Below are positions 23,687 to 32,203 of a stretch of 64,000 nucleotides of DNA, piece by piece. The notes under the pieces were generated by a model. It ran no database searches. It was not told where the DNA came from and saw only the letters and a program-made list of their open reading frames with translations. The stretch lies in assembly GCF_018070075.1 (NCBI RefSeq), contig NZ_JAGPXE010000007.1, positions 248,001 to 312,000 of the forward strand, in the 5' to 3' direction. Made by a program: the position numbers and the translations under genes. How positions within the stretch are numbered: the stretch's first letter is position 1; the number at the start of each line of letters is the position of its first letter. Source of the DNA: Saccharopolyspora endophytica. GTDB lineage: Bacteria > Actinomycetota > Actinomycetes > Mycobacteriales > Pseudonocardiaceae.

Positions 23687-25297
23687 TCAGCCGCCCGCGA
23701 GGTAGGCGCGGAACTCCTCCGGCGGGATCGGGCGGGAGAAGTAGTAGCCCTGGTAGGCGTCGACGGAGACCGCGCGCAGCAGCTGGTGCTGCGTGGAGGT
23801 CTCCACGCCCTCGGCGATGCACATGCGGCCCAGCGTGCGGGCGAGTTCGGTCATGGCGCGGGCGATGCCGAGGTCGTCGGGGTCGGTTCCGACGCCGCAG
23901 ACGAACATGCGGTCCAGCTTGATGATCTGCGTCGGCAGCTCCTTGAGCACCGACAGCGACGAGTAGCCGGTGCCGAAGTCGTCGACCGCGAACTGCACGC
24001 CATCGGCGACCAGGTCGTTCATCTCCTGGCGCTGCTCCGGTTCGAGCTGCGCGAACACCGTTTCCACCATCTCCAGCACCAGATCGCTGGGCTCGGCACC
24101 GGTTTCGCGGATCACCGAGCGCACGACGTCGGCGAAACCGGGCTGCTCGGGGCGAAGCCCGCTGAGGTTCACCGCCACCTTCACCGGGACGCCGTCACGG
24201 CGCTTCCAGGATCTCGACTCGCGCAGGGCGATGCGCAGCACGCACGTGTCGAGATCGGCGAGCATCCCGCCGCGCGAGGCCACCGCGAGCACCACGTCCG
24301 GCGTCAGCGGACCGAGGTCCGGGTGGTGCCAGCGCAGCAGCGCCTCGGCGATCACGACGTTGTCGTCGTTGTCGATGACGGGCTGGTAGTGCAGGTCGAG
24401 CTCGCCGCGGGAGATCGCCTCGCGCAGGTGCTGCTCCAGCGTGAGCTGGTCGTGGTCGATCCCCGACCGCGCCTGGCCGCGCACCCGGGCGTCGAGCATC
24501 GCCGACTCCGCGGAGCGCAGCAGCGCCACGACGTCGGTGCCGCTGTCCTCGACCACCTTCACGCCGATCGACGCCGAGACCTGAACCTGCCTGCGCCGCA
24601 GCGGAACGGTCATCCGGAACAGCTCCGCGATGCTGTTGACGAAGGAGTCCAGCTCGTGGTTGCCCTCCAGGTCGCGCAGCAGGATCACGAACTCGTCGCC
24701 GTAGAAGCGGGCCACCTCGCAGCGCGAGGGCAGCCCGGCGAGCAGGCGTTCGGCGACCGCGGACAGGAGTTCGTCACCGGCTTCGTGGCCGAGGGCGTCG
24801 TTGACCCGCTTGAAGTTGTGCAGGTCGCAGAACAGCACCGCGACGCTGCCGGGCTTGTCCGGCGGCAGCAGCTCGGCGAGCCGGTCCTGGAAGCCCCGGC
24901 GGTTCAGCAGCCCGGTGAGCTCGTCGTGGGTCGCCTGGTAGCGCAGGGTCATGGCACGGGCGAGCTGCTCGGTGATGTCGTGGAAGGTGACCAGCCAGCT
25001 GCGGCCGCCGTCATCGCGGACCGACGCGGCGGCGTGCACCTGGCAGGGCACGGAAGCCCCGTCCGATCGGGCCAGCACCCGGTGCGGGACCAGCAGTTCG
25101 CCGGAGGAGCGGGTGAGACCGCCGACCAGACCGCCGCCGGAGTCGGTGGGATCGAGGAACTCGACGTCGAGGCGGCCGATCAACTCGTCGAGCCGGTACC
25201 CCAGCAGGTCGCAGAGCGCGCCGTTGGCGTCGACGAAGCGGCCGTCGTCGTCGAGCAGCGCGATGCCCGCGGGCGCGAGCTCGAACAGGTCGGCCAT
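23687..25297 (-). CDS. PAS-GGDEF-EAL protein, C-terminal part of a split gene
   Basis: 536 residues: PAS domain ~1-115 (FELAPAGIALLDDDGRFVDA), GGDEF ~120-280, EAL ~290-535. The GGDEF box reads RFYGDEF, so the first Gly is replaced and cyclase activity is doubtful. The EAL domain keeps its key pieces: AEALLRW, NLSGLRP, DDFGTGYSSL, LDRMF and EGVET, so c-di-GMP phosphodiesterase activity is plausible. An in-frame amber at 25337-25339 separates it from the upstream PAS frame, with only 13 codons between. The AGG before ATG 25297 is too close to be a good ribosome-binding site. The pair is probably one gene broken by a nonsense codon. Confidence 0.8.
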   Translation of the reverse strand: MADLFELAPAGIALLDDDGRFVDANGALCDLLGYRLDELIGRLDVEFLDPTDSGGGLVGGLTRSSGELLVPHRVLARSDGASVPCQVHAAASVRDDGGRSWLVTFHDITEQLARAMTLRYQATHDELTGLLNRRGFQDRLAELLPPDKPGSVAVLFCDLHNFKRVNDALGHEAGDELLSAVAERLLAGLPSRCEVARFYGDEFVILLRDLEGNHELDSFVNSIAELFRMTVPLRRRQVQVSASIGVKVVEDSGTDVVALLRSAESAMLDARVRGQARSGIDHDQLTLEQHLREAISRGELDLHYQPVIDNDDNVVIAEALLRWHHPDLGPLTPDVVLAVASRGGMLADLDTCVLRIALRESRSWKRRDGVPVKVAVNLSGLRPEQPGFADVVRSVIRETGAEPSDLVLEMVETVFAQLEPEQRQEMNDLVADGVQFAVDDFGTGYSSLSVLKELPTQIIKLDRMFVCGVGTDPDDLGIARAMTELARTLGRMCIAEGVETSTQHQLLRAVSVDAYQGYYFSRPIPPEEFRAYLAGG

Positions 25298-25336
25298 CCT
25301 GCGCTTGGTGCGCTCGACGCGAGCGGTGGACTCGCT

Positions 25337-25720
25337 CTAGTTGCGCACCACCTTGATGAACCCGTCGAGCGCGCCATCGGGAGTGCGCTGCGCGGCGATC
25401 ACCACGTGCGCCCAGTACCGGCTGCCGTCCTTCCGGATCCGCCAGCCCCTGTCGATGAAGAACGCGTTCTCGGCTGCCTGCCGCAACTCCCAGTTCGGGT
25501 AGTCCGCGGCGATCTGCTCAGCGGGGTAGAACAGCGAGAAGTGGCGACCGATGACCTCGTGCGAGTCATATCCCCCGAGCCGGGCTGCGCCCGGATTCCA
25601 GCTGGCCACGTATCCGTTGGGATCCAGGGCGAAGATCGCGTAGTCCCGCATGTCCTCAGCGGCGAGGATCTTCTGCGCACCGACGTGCACAGCCCATGGC
25701 TCACGCTTCTCGTGGTCCAT
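25337..25720 (-). CDS. PAS domain protein, N-terminal part of the split GGDEF-EAL gene
   Basis: 127 residues from ATG 25720. It forms a PAS/PAC sensor: DYAIFALDPNGYVASWNPGA, then FFIDRGWRIRKDGSRYWAHV and DGALDGFIKVVRN. Most relatives continue with DLTER and a second PAS. Here TAG follows VVRN, and the same frame continues with SESTARVERTKRRMADLFEL into the GGDEF-EAL gene. Possible readings are a true amber mutation, a sequencing error, or two products. The domain alone has no output. Confidence 0.7.
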   Translation of the reverse strand: MDHEKREPWAVHVGAQKILAAEDMRDYAIFALDPNGYVASWNPGAARLGGYDSHEVIGRHFSLFYPAEQIAADYPNWELRQAAENAFFIDRGWRIRKDGSRYWAHVVIAAQRTPDGALDGFIKVVRN

Positions 25721-25831
25721 AACCGGTCCCGTTCCTCGGCGTGTCCGCAACGTACGGTCCCGAGACCAATCCTCGCAACTGGGTGAGTCGAAGTCTTCGC
25801 GCTCAGCGGCGCAGTGCGGCTACCGCCGCTC

Positions 25832-26440
25832 CTAGGGCGCCGGGGTCGGGGCCAGGATCGCCGGGGTCACCCAGCGGCGCAGGAAAGACCGCAGATCGGC
25901 TCCGTCCCGCCCGGGCAGCGGGTCGTTGGCGAACGACAGGAGCACGCGCAGCAGGAACTCCAGCAGTTCGGTGAGCTCGTCGCCGGAGAAGCCGAGCTCG
26001 TCCCAGTCGACGTCGGTGCGGGCGAACGCGATCCGGCAGGCGTCGAAGGCGCGGGCCGAAGTGGCGCCGCGCGAGAAGGCTTCCGGGCGACCGAGGTCCA
26101 GGAAGAGCCCCAGATAAGGGTCTTTCGGCACTTGCTCGATGGCGTAAGCCATGGCCTCGACGACGACGTCCGCGGGGTCGCGGCGTCCGGCGAGGTGGGC
26201 GACGAGCCGTTCCAAGAAGCTGTTGAGCGCGGCGAACCCGACCGCGATGAACAGCTCCTCGGTGCTCGGGAAGTAGCGGTAGACGGTCTGCCGGATGACC
26301 CCCAGCTCGGCGGCGACGTCCGAGAGGCTCGTCTTGCCCGGTCCGTGCCGATCGATGCACCGCATCGCCGCGTCGATGATGCGGGCCTTGGCCTCCTCGC
26401 CGTCACGCGGCGGCGCACCGTTCCACGCGGGTCGTTTCAT
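25832..26440 (-). CDS. TetR-family regulator divergent from CYP125
   Basis: 202 residues with helix-turn-helix ARIIDAAMRCIDRHGPGKTS and VAAELGVIRQTVYRYFPSTE. It is divergent from the CYP125-like gene, and an interrupted palindrome (TCATACA/TGTATGA, 26493-26519) lies between them, so it probably represses the P450-ALDH operon. Related TetR proteins regulate sterol, terpene or lipid catabolism. Its ligand is not known. Confidence 0.85.
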   Translation of the reverse strand: MKRPAWNGAPPRDGEEAKARIIDAAMRCIDRHGPGKTSLSDVAAELGVIRQTVYRYFPSTEELFIAVGFAALNSFLERLVAHLAGRRDPADVVVEAMAYAIEQVPKDPYLGLFLDLGRPEAFSRGATSARAFDACRIAFARTDVDWDELGFSGDELTELLEFLLRVLLSFANDPLPGRDGADLRSFLRRWVTPAILAPTPAP

Positions 26441-26492
26441 GGCTCAAGTATGGCCGAGCGGACCCGCGACGCTGCCCATTGCCTCCTGACAA

Positions 26493-26519
26493 TCATACAT
26501 CTACGGTATGTCTGTATGA
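26493..26519. promoter_or_regulatory. operator-like inverted repeat upstream of CYP125
   Basis: TCATACA (26493-26499) and TGTATGA (26513-26519) are perfect 7-bp arms with a 13-base centre that itself contains GGTATGT. The site is 54 bases before the P450's GTG start and 53 bases before the TetR start, so one regulator could control both directions. Confidence 0.6.
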
Positions 26520-26572
26520 CGCGCTTCGGCAAGCCGCCGCGCTCAACCCCCGCGATCCGCGAGGAGGCAACG

Positions 26573-27799
26573 GTGCCTGACCCGACGATCCCGGCCGGAC
26601 TCGACTTCTCCGATCCAGAGCTGTGGGCGCAGCGGACCCCGGTCGAGGAGTTCACCTCGCTGCGCCGGACCGCGCCGGTCTGGTGGAACGCGCAGACCGA
26701 CGGCATGGACGCGCCCTACGACGACGGCGGGTTCTGGGTGATCAGCAAGCACGCCGACATCCGGGAGATCTCCCGCGACCCCAAGCTCTACTCGTCCGAG
26801 GCCAACAACGCGATCATCCGGTTCCCCGGCTACACCACGCCGGAAGCGTTCGAGGCGATCCGCACGATGCTGATCAACATGGATCCGCCGAAGCACACCA
26901 AGATCCGCGGCATCATCAACAAGGGGTTCACCCCGCGCGCGGTGGAGAACCTGCGGGCGGCGCTGACCGAACGCGCCGAGGCCATCGTGCGCGACGCCCG
27001 CGAGCAGGGCGGCGGCGACTTCGTCGAGCAGGTCGCCTGCGAGCTCCCGCTGCAGGCCATCGCCGAGCTGCTGGGCGTGCCGCAGGAGGACCGCAAGAGC
27101 CTCTTCGACTGGTCCAACCAGATGCTCAACTTCGACGACCCCGAGTTCGGCGATCCGGTCTCCGCCGCCGCCGAAGTCCTCGGCTACGCCATGACCATGG
27201 CCGAGACCAAGCGGGCCTGCCCGATGGACGACATCGTGTCCAAGCTGGTCACCGCCGACGTCGACGGGCAGTCGCTGACCTCCGACGAGTTCGGGTTCTT
27301 CGTGATCCTGCTGTCGGTCGCGGGCAACGAGACGACCCGCAACGCCACCACGCACGGCATGAAGGCCTTCGTCGACCACCCCGAGCAGTGGGAGATCTAC
27401 CGGGAGCGGCGGCCGTCCACCGCGCCCGACGAGATCGTCCGCTGGGCCACGCCGGTCACCTCGTTCCAGCGCACCGCCACCGAGGACGTCGAGGTCAGCG
27501 GCCAGCTGATCCGCGAGGGCGAGCGGGTCGCGCTGTTCTACAGCTCGGCGAACTTCGACGAGGACGTCTTCGACGACCCGTTCCGCTTCGACGTGCTGCG
27601 AGACCCCAACCCGCACTTGGGTTTCGGAGGGACCGGAGCGCACTACTGCGTGGGCGCCAACCTCGCCCGCCTGCAACTGGACCTGATCTTCAACGCGATC
27701 GCCGACGTGCTGCCGAACATCCGGCAGGTCGCCGAACCCGAGCGGCTTCGATCCAGCTTCATCAACGGCATCAAGCACTGGCAAGTCAGCTACGAGTAG
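26573..27799 (+). CDS. cyp125: cytochrome P450, CYP125 (steroid C26-hydroxylase) type
   Basis: 408 residues from GTG 26573 with GAGGAGG five bases before. Long blocks agree with mycobacterial CYP125 from memory: PVEEFTSLRRTAPVWWN, NKGFTPRAV, DFVEQVACELPLQAIAELLG, SVAGNETTRN, WATPVTSFQRTA, FGGTGAHYC (haem Cys ~359) and a terminal GIKHWQV. CYP125 oxidises the terminal methyl of cholesterol and cholestenone side chains. The ALDH 11 bases downstream could oxidise the resulting aldehyde. No other sterol-degradation genes are adjacent, so the substrate may be another isoprenoid or branched lipid. Confidence 0.85.
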   Translation: MPDPTIPAGLDFSDPELWAQRTPVEEFTSLRRTAPVWWNAQTDGMDAPYDDGGFWVISKHADIREISRDPKLYSSEANNAIIRFPGYTTPEAFEAIRTMLINMDPPKHTKIRGIINKGFTPRAVENLRAALTERAEAIVRDAREQGGGDFVEQVACELPLQAIAELLGVPQEDRKSLFDWSNQMLNFDDPEFGDPVSAAAEVLGYAMTMAETKRACPMDDIVSKLVTADVDGQSLTSDEFGFFVILLSVAGNETTRNATTHGMKAFVDHPEQWEIYRERRPSTAPDEIVRWATPVTSFQRTATEDVEVSGQLIREGERVALFYSSANFDEDVFDDPFRFDVLRDPNPHLGFGGTGAHYCVGANLARLQLDLIFNAIADVLPNIRQVAEPERLRSSFINGIKHWQVSYE

Positions 27800-27810
27800 A
27801 AGGAATCCCC

Positions 27811-29346
27811 ATGGCTATCGTGCAGCCGCAGCCGGCCGCGGAGGACGGGCGGCGTCGCCTCCGCCTGGACAGCCCGGTGGACCGCCACCACGTCGGTGAC
27901 CTGGAGATCAGCACCAAGGCCGAGGTCGACGCGGCCGTCGAGCGCGCCCGCGCCGCCCAGGCCGAGTGGGCCGCGCGGCCGGTGGCCGAACGCGCCCGCA
28001 TCCTGCGCAACGCCATCGACGTGCTCGTGCGGCGACGTGAGGAGATCGTCGAGCAGGTGCGCGCCGAGACCGGCAAGCCGCGGGCCGAAGCGCTGACGAT
28101 CGAGGTCGTGCCCGCTTGCGACTTCGTCAACTTCTGGTGCAAGCGCGCGCCGAAGGACCTGCGCCACGAGAAGCGCCGGCTGCACGGCTACCTGCTGCCG
28201 ATGAAGAAGCTGCGCATCAAGTACCAGCCGCTGGGCGTGGTCGGGGTGATCACGCCGTGGAACGCGCCGTTCGTGCTGTCGCTGAACCCCGTGGTGCAGG
28301 CGCTGCTGGCCGGGAACTCCGTCGTGCTCAAGCCCTCCGAGGTCACGCCCCGCTCCGGCGAGCTCGCCGTGAAGGTGCTGCACGAGGCGGGCGTCCCTGC
28401 CGACGTGGTGCAGTGCGTGCACGGCGACGGCGAGACCGGCGCGGCACTGGTCGAAGGCGACGTCGACAAGATCTCCTTCACCGGCAGCGTCGGCACCGGC
28501 CGCAGCATCGCCTCCGCCTGTGCGAAGTCGCTCAAGCCCTACACCCTGGAGCTGGGCGGCAAGGACGCGATGATCGTCTGCGCCGACGCCGACCTGGAGC
28601 GCGCCGCCTCCGGCGCGGCGTACCTGTCGATGTTCAACTCCGGCCAGGTGTGCCTGAGCGTCGAGCGGATCTACGTCGTGGAGTCGGTCGCCGACGAGTT
28701 CATCCGGCTGCTCAAGGAGAAGGTCTCCGCGCTGCGCTACGGCTCCGAGGACGGCGACGTCGGCCCGCTGTTCTTCGACAAGCAGATGGACGTCGTCAGC
28801 GGGCATCTCAAGGACGCCACGAACAAGGGCGCCGAGGTGCTGGTCGGCGGCTCGCGGGTGTCGGGCGACGGCCTCTTCTTCCAGCCCACGGTGGTCGTGG
28901 GCGCCACCCACGACATGGAGCTGATGACCGAGGAGACCTTCGGTCCGGTCGCAACCGTGATGCGGGTGCGCGACGAGGACGAGGCGATCAGGATGGCCAA
29001 CGACTGCCAGTACGGCCTCGGCGGCAGTGTTTTCACCCGCGACGCCGCCAAGGCCGAGCGCATCGGCGGGCAGCTGACCACGGGTTCGGTCGTGCACAAC
29101 GACGCCGCGGTCATCTACGGCGTCCCCGAAGCCCCCTTCGGCGGGCGGAAGAACAGCGGCGTCGGCCAGGTCAACGGCCTGGACTCGCTGCGCGGCTTCA
29201 CCCACGCCCAGCCGATCCTGCTCACGCGCGGTTCCCCGAAGGGCGAGAGCGTCTGGTACCCCTACACCGACAAGACCATCCGCAACCTCGACGGCCTCAT
29301 CCGCTACGGCTTCGGCAACAAGTTCCTCCGCAAACTGCTGTCCTGA
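27811..29346 (+). CDS. aldehyde dehydrogenase
   Basis: 511 residues with AAGGA before ATG 27811. The ALDH superfamily landmarks are all present: GVVGVITPWNAPF (cofactor/substrate), KPSEVTPRS, FTGSVGTGR, catalytic Glu ~247 in LELGGKDAM, catalytic Cys ~281 in NSGQVCLS, and EETFGPVA. It would oxidise an aldehyde to the acid with NAD(P). The 30-residue basic C-terminal extension (ending LIRYGFGNKFLRKLLS) occurs in ALDHs that act on long or hydrophobic aldehydes. It is in an operon with the CYP125-type P450, which can produce such aldehydes. Confidence 0.9.
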   Translation: MAIVQPQPAAEDGRRRLRLDSPVDRHHVGDLEISTKAEVDAAVERARAAQAEWAARPVAERARILRNAIDVLVRRREEIVEQVRAETGKPRAEALTIEVVPACDFVNFWCKRAPKDLRHEKRRLHGYLLPMKKLRIKYQPLGVVGVITPWNAPFVLSLNPVVQALLAGNSVVLKPSEVTPRSGELAVKVLHEAGVPADVVQCVHGDGETGAALVEGDVDKISFTGSVGTGRSIASACAKSLKPYTLELGGKDAMIVCADADLERAASGAAYLSMFNSGQVCLSVERIYVVESVADEFIRLLKEKVSALRYGSEDGDVGPLFFDKQMDVVSGHLKDATNKGAEVLVGGSRVSGDGLFFQPTVVVGATHDMELMTEETFGPVATVMRVRDEDEAIRMANDCQYGLGGSVFTRDAAKAERIGGQLTTGSVVHNDAAVIYGVPEAPFGGRKNSGVGQVNGLDSLRGFTHAQPILLTRGSPKGESVWYPYTDKTIRNLDGLIRYGFGNKFLRKLLS

Positions 29347-29364
29347 CCCGATTCCGGGTTGACC

Positions 29365-29462
29365 CGATTACTGCGGTATTCCGTCCCCCGATTACGGCGG
29401 TATTCCGGGTACCTACCGGATTACCGCAGTAATCCGGACACCGATTACGGCAGTAATCCGGG
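29365..29462. repeat. array of four related palindromes
   Basis: Four units of the form GATTAC-(C/T/G)G-C-(A/G)-GTAATCC lie at 29365-29383, 29389-29407, 29416-29437 and 29441-29462, starting about 24-27 bases apart. Units 3 and 4 are nearly perfect 20-22 bp palindromes; units 1 and 2 have TATTCC in the right arm. They fill the gap between the ALDH stop and the next gene. They could be regulator sites for the gene at 29539, a terminator cluster, or a repeat family. Confidence 0.65.
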
Positions 29463-29538
29463 TGATCGACGTGGGCCGGGAGGGCTGGCGGCTCGTTCGG
29501 TTCGGCGGTGCCGGGCCGGTGATGGTTGGGTGGGCGGC

Positions 29539-30111
29539 ATGTCCGGAGCTCAGCACCTGGTCCAGGCGGCGGCGACGCTCAAGCAGGTCGTCGCCGGGAT
29601 CTCGCCCTCGCAGCTGTCGGCGCCGACTCCCTGCGCGGAATACGACGTGCGGGCGCTGATCAACCACCTGCTGCTCTGGGGACCGTCGTTCGAGGCCGCG
29701 GCCCGCGGCGAGCACGTCACCCCGCCCGCCGAGGCCGTCGACCGCACGGGCGGCGACTGGGCGAAGGCGCTGCTCTCACAGCTCAACCGCATCTCGCGCG
29801 CCTGGGAAGCACCGGCGTCCTGGACCGGTGAGACCCACATGGGCGGCCCGACGACCTACCCGTCCGAGCTGGTGGGACACCTGATCACCATCGAGTACAC
29901 GGTCCACGCCTGGGACCTCTCCCGCGCGACGGACACCGAGGCGACCTGGGACACCGAAACCCTCAGCCAGACCCTCGCCGAGGTCACCACGACCGCGGCC
30001 AAGGGCCGGGCGATGGGCGCCTACTCCGAGGAGGTCCCGGTGGCGGAGGACGCCCTGCTGCTCGACAAGATCGTCGCCAAGACCGGCCGCGACCCCCGCT
30101 GGCGCCCCTGA
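29539..30111 (+). CDS. TIGR03086-family protein (mycothiol-enzyme-like, DinB fold)
   Basis: 190 residues from ATG 29539, with GGGTGGGCGG just before; the frame reaches back to 29359 but that part crosses the palindrome array. N-terminal signature TPCAEYDVRALINHLLLWG and the metal-binding His region GHLITIEYTVHAWDLSRAT match the maleylpyruvate-isomerase/DinB-like four-helix proteins, in which three His bind a metal and mycothiol is often the co-substrate. The reaction is unknown. The palindrome array directly upstream is the likely control region. Confidence 0.8.
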   Translation: MSGAQHLVQAAATLKQVVAGISPSQLSAPTPCAEYDVRALINHLLLWGPSFEAAARGEHVTPPAEAVDRTGGDWAKALLSQLNRISRAWEAPASWTGETHMGGPTTYPSELVGHLITIEYTVHAWDLSRATDTEATWDTETLSQTLAEVTTTAAKGRAMGAYSEEVPVAEDALLLDKIVAKTGRDPRWRP

Positions 30112-30142
30112 GCGCGTCGACGGGGGTCGTGGGCGGTCAGCC

Positions 30143-32203
30143 TCACCAGGCCGGACGCGGTCCGGGCGAGGGACGGCGGCGGAACTGGCGCGAGGGGACG
30201 ACGCGAGCCCGGTCCACCGCCAGGGCGAACACCAGGCCACCGGCCACGAGCCAGGCGACGAGCTGCAGCACCCCGCCGAGCGCCCCGCCGCTACCGGTGA
30301 CGATCGCCGAAAGCGCTTGCACCGCACCCTGCGTCGGCAGCACAGCGCTGACGTCGCGGAGGAATCCGGGCACCGTCGACACCACGCCCGTCGCGGCGGC
30401 CAGCACCAGAACCGCGATCGAGATGATCCGCCCGATGCTGCCGAACACCGCCACCAGCGCCTGGTTGACCACCACGAACGCCAGCGCCGCCAGCAGCGTC
30501 ACCCCGGTGAAGGCCAGCCAACCGCCGAAGCCGAGTCCCAGGAACGGCGCGAGCACCGTGCTCACCAGCACCGCTCCGATTCCGCCCACCGCGACACCGG
30601 GCACGACCGAACCGAGCACCAGACGCCAGGTGGAGCGACGCGAGGTCGAGGCGTCGGCCGGAACCGCCCTGGTCACCGCGTAGACGCCCATCGCCGCGGT
30701 CCAGAACGCGATGGCCACCAGCAGCGCGATCAGCGACTTGCCGAAGCCGGGCAGGCTCGACTCCAGCGCGGCCGGGCTGGAGGCCACGGTCTTGAGGTGC
30801 GCTCGTTCGTCGTCGGAGTAGCTGGGCAGCTTGTCGCCCGCCGGCGCCATCTGGTCGGCGAACTGGCGGTTGCCGTCGGCGACCTGCCTGCTGCCGTCGG
30901 CCAGCGCCTGCACACCCGTCCCGAGCTCCTGCGACGCGCCGTTGAACTGGTTGAGCCCGTCGGCGAGCTGCCGCGCTCCCCCGGCGAGCTGCTGCGCGCC
31001 GCCGTCGAGCTGCTGCCCGCCTTGGGCGAGCTGGCCGACACCGGCGACGAGTTCACCGGACTTGTCGGCGAGCATCTGGTTGCCCTGCGCGACCTGCTCC
31101 GACCCGTAGGCCAGGCCCTGCATGCCGTCGCGCATGTCCCGCGCCGGCTTCTGGATCCGCTCCTTGATGGAGTCCAGCGCACCTTCCTGCCGGCTGAGCC
31201 GATCGACCTCGGCGCGCAACCCGGCGCACAGGTCGACGGTGGCCCCTTCCGGCGGGCACTGGGCGAGGAGCTTCTGCAGGCTGGCGAGAGTGCTGGACTC
31301 GGTCGGGATCTGGTCGGTGACGGTGAGGATCTGATCGGCCAGCGGCGTGAAGGTGTTGGCCATCTGCCGGTTTCCGGCCGCGACCTGCTTGGCGCCGTCG
31401 GCGAGCTGCTGGGTCTGCGCCGGCATCTGCTGGATCTGCTGGTGCAGCTGGGTGAGACCGCCGGAGAGCTGCGAGACACCGCCCGCGAGCTGCCCGGTTC
31501 CGTCCGCGAGCTGGTTGCCGCCCTCGGCGAGCTGCCCGGTTCCGCCGGTCAGCCGGCCGACCCCGGTGGACAGCTGGCCGATGCCGTCGGCGAGCTGCCC
31601 GCTGCCGTCGGCGAGCTTGTTGGCGCCGTCGGCGGCCGTGCCGAGCTGGTCGTGCATCTGCGTGAAGCCGCCGTAGAAGCCGTCGAGCAGCTGCTCCAGG
31701 ATCTGCTTGTTGAACACCGACACGCTCTGCCGGGCCGCGGCCGACACCGCGGCGGCGTCGGCGGGTGCCGCTGCCGGGGAGGTCTTGACCTGGATGCCGG
31801 CGCGGGTGGCGTCGAGGGGTTCACCGGTCATGACCGAGGCGGCGTTCTGGGAGAACCGCGGCGGGATGATGACCGCGGCCGAGTAGCGGCCTTCGCTGAG
31901 GCCTTCGTCGGCGTCGTCGGTGTCGGTCATCTCCCACGAGTAGCCGGACTCGGTGTTGTTGACCAGCTTCGCTGCCATCTCGCGGCCGAGCGGCGCCATC
32001 TGCCCGTTGATGGTGGCGGGTTCGTCGTTGTTGACCACCGCGACCTTGGCGGCGCCGTGCTGGGACATCGGCGCCCAGAAGGCCCAGGCCAGCACTCCGA
32101 CGATGAGCACCGGCACGAGGATCAAGCCGGTCCAGGTGCGCCAGCCGACCGAGCCGCCTGCGCGCCTGCTCGCGTGCGTGAACGGGTTCAGCATGTCCCT
32201 CAC
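30143..32203 (-). CDS. YhgE/Pip-family membrane protein with long periplasmic-type repeat domain
   Basis: 686 residues: one N-terminal membrane helix (LILVPVLIVGVLAWAFWAPM), a ~470-residue exterior domain and about five C-terminal helices of the ABC-2 permease type (from SLIALLVAIAFWTAAMGVYA). The exterior domain contains many repeats of the form (G)xxQLADG, about one per seven to eleven residues, as in YhgE, Pip and EsaA-like proteins. Pip is a phage receptor in Lactococcus and EsaA is part of type VII secretion; here the role is unknown. The GTG start at 32203 overlaps the MMPL stop (GTGA); ATG 32194 is an alternative. Coupling to an MMPL transporter suggests joint export of a lipid or small molecule. 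Confidence 0.8.
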   Translation of the reverse strand: MRDMLNPFTHASRRAGGSVGWRTWTGLILVPVLIVGVLAWAFWAPMSQHGAAKVAVVNNDEPATINGQMAPLGREMAAKLVNNTESGYSWEMTDTDDADEGLSEGRYSAAVIIPPRFSQNAASVMTGEPLDATRAGIQVKTSPAAAPADAAAVSAAARQSVSVFNKQILEQLLDGFYGGFTQMHDQLGTAADGANKLADGSGQLADGIGQLSTGVGRLTGGTGQLAEGGNQLADGTGQLAGGVSQLSGGLTQLHQQIQQMPAQTQQLADGAKQVAAGNRQMANTFTPLADQILTVTDQIPTESSTLASLQKLLAQCPPEGATVDLCAGLRAEVDRLSRQEGALDSIKERIQKPARDMRDGMQGLAYGSEQVAQGNQMLADKSGELVAGVGQLAQGGQQLDGGAQQLAGGARQLADGLNQFNGASQELGTGVQALADGSRQVADGNRQFADQMAPAGDKLPSYSDDERAHLKTVASSPAALESSLPGFGKSLIALLVAIAFWTAAMGVYAVTRAVPADASTSRRSTWRLVLGSVVPGVAVGGIGAVLVSTVLAPFLGLGFGGWLAFTGVTLLAALAFVVVNQALVAVFGSIGRIISIAVLVLAAATGVVSTVPGFLRDVSAVLPTQGAVQALSAIVTGSGGALGGVLQLVAWLVAGGLVFALAVDRARVVPSRQFRRRPSPGPRPAW

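Noticed and set aside
25814..26572. 759-base extension of the CYP125 frame to the left
   Set aside because: It is antisense to the TetR gene; GAGGAGG before GTG 26573 sets the start.
30831..31676. Repetitive DNA in the YhgE-like gene, looked at as a possible CRISPR or minisatellite
   Set aside because: The repetition is at the protein level ((G)xxQLADG units with varied codons), with no constant repeat and spacer.
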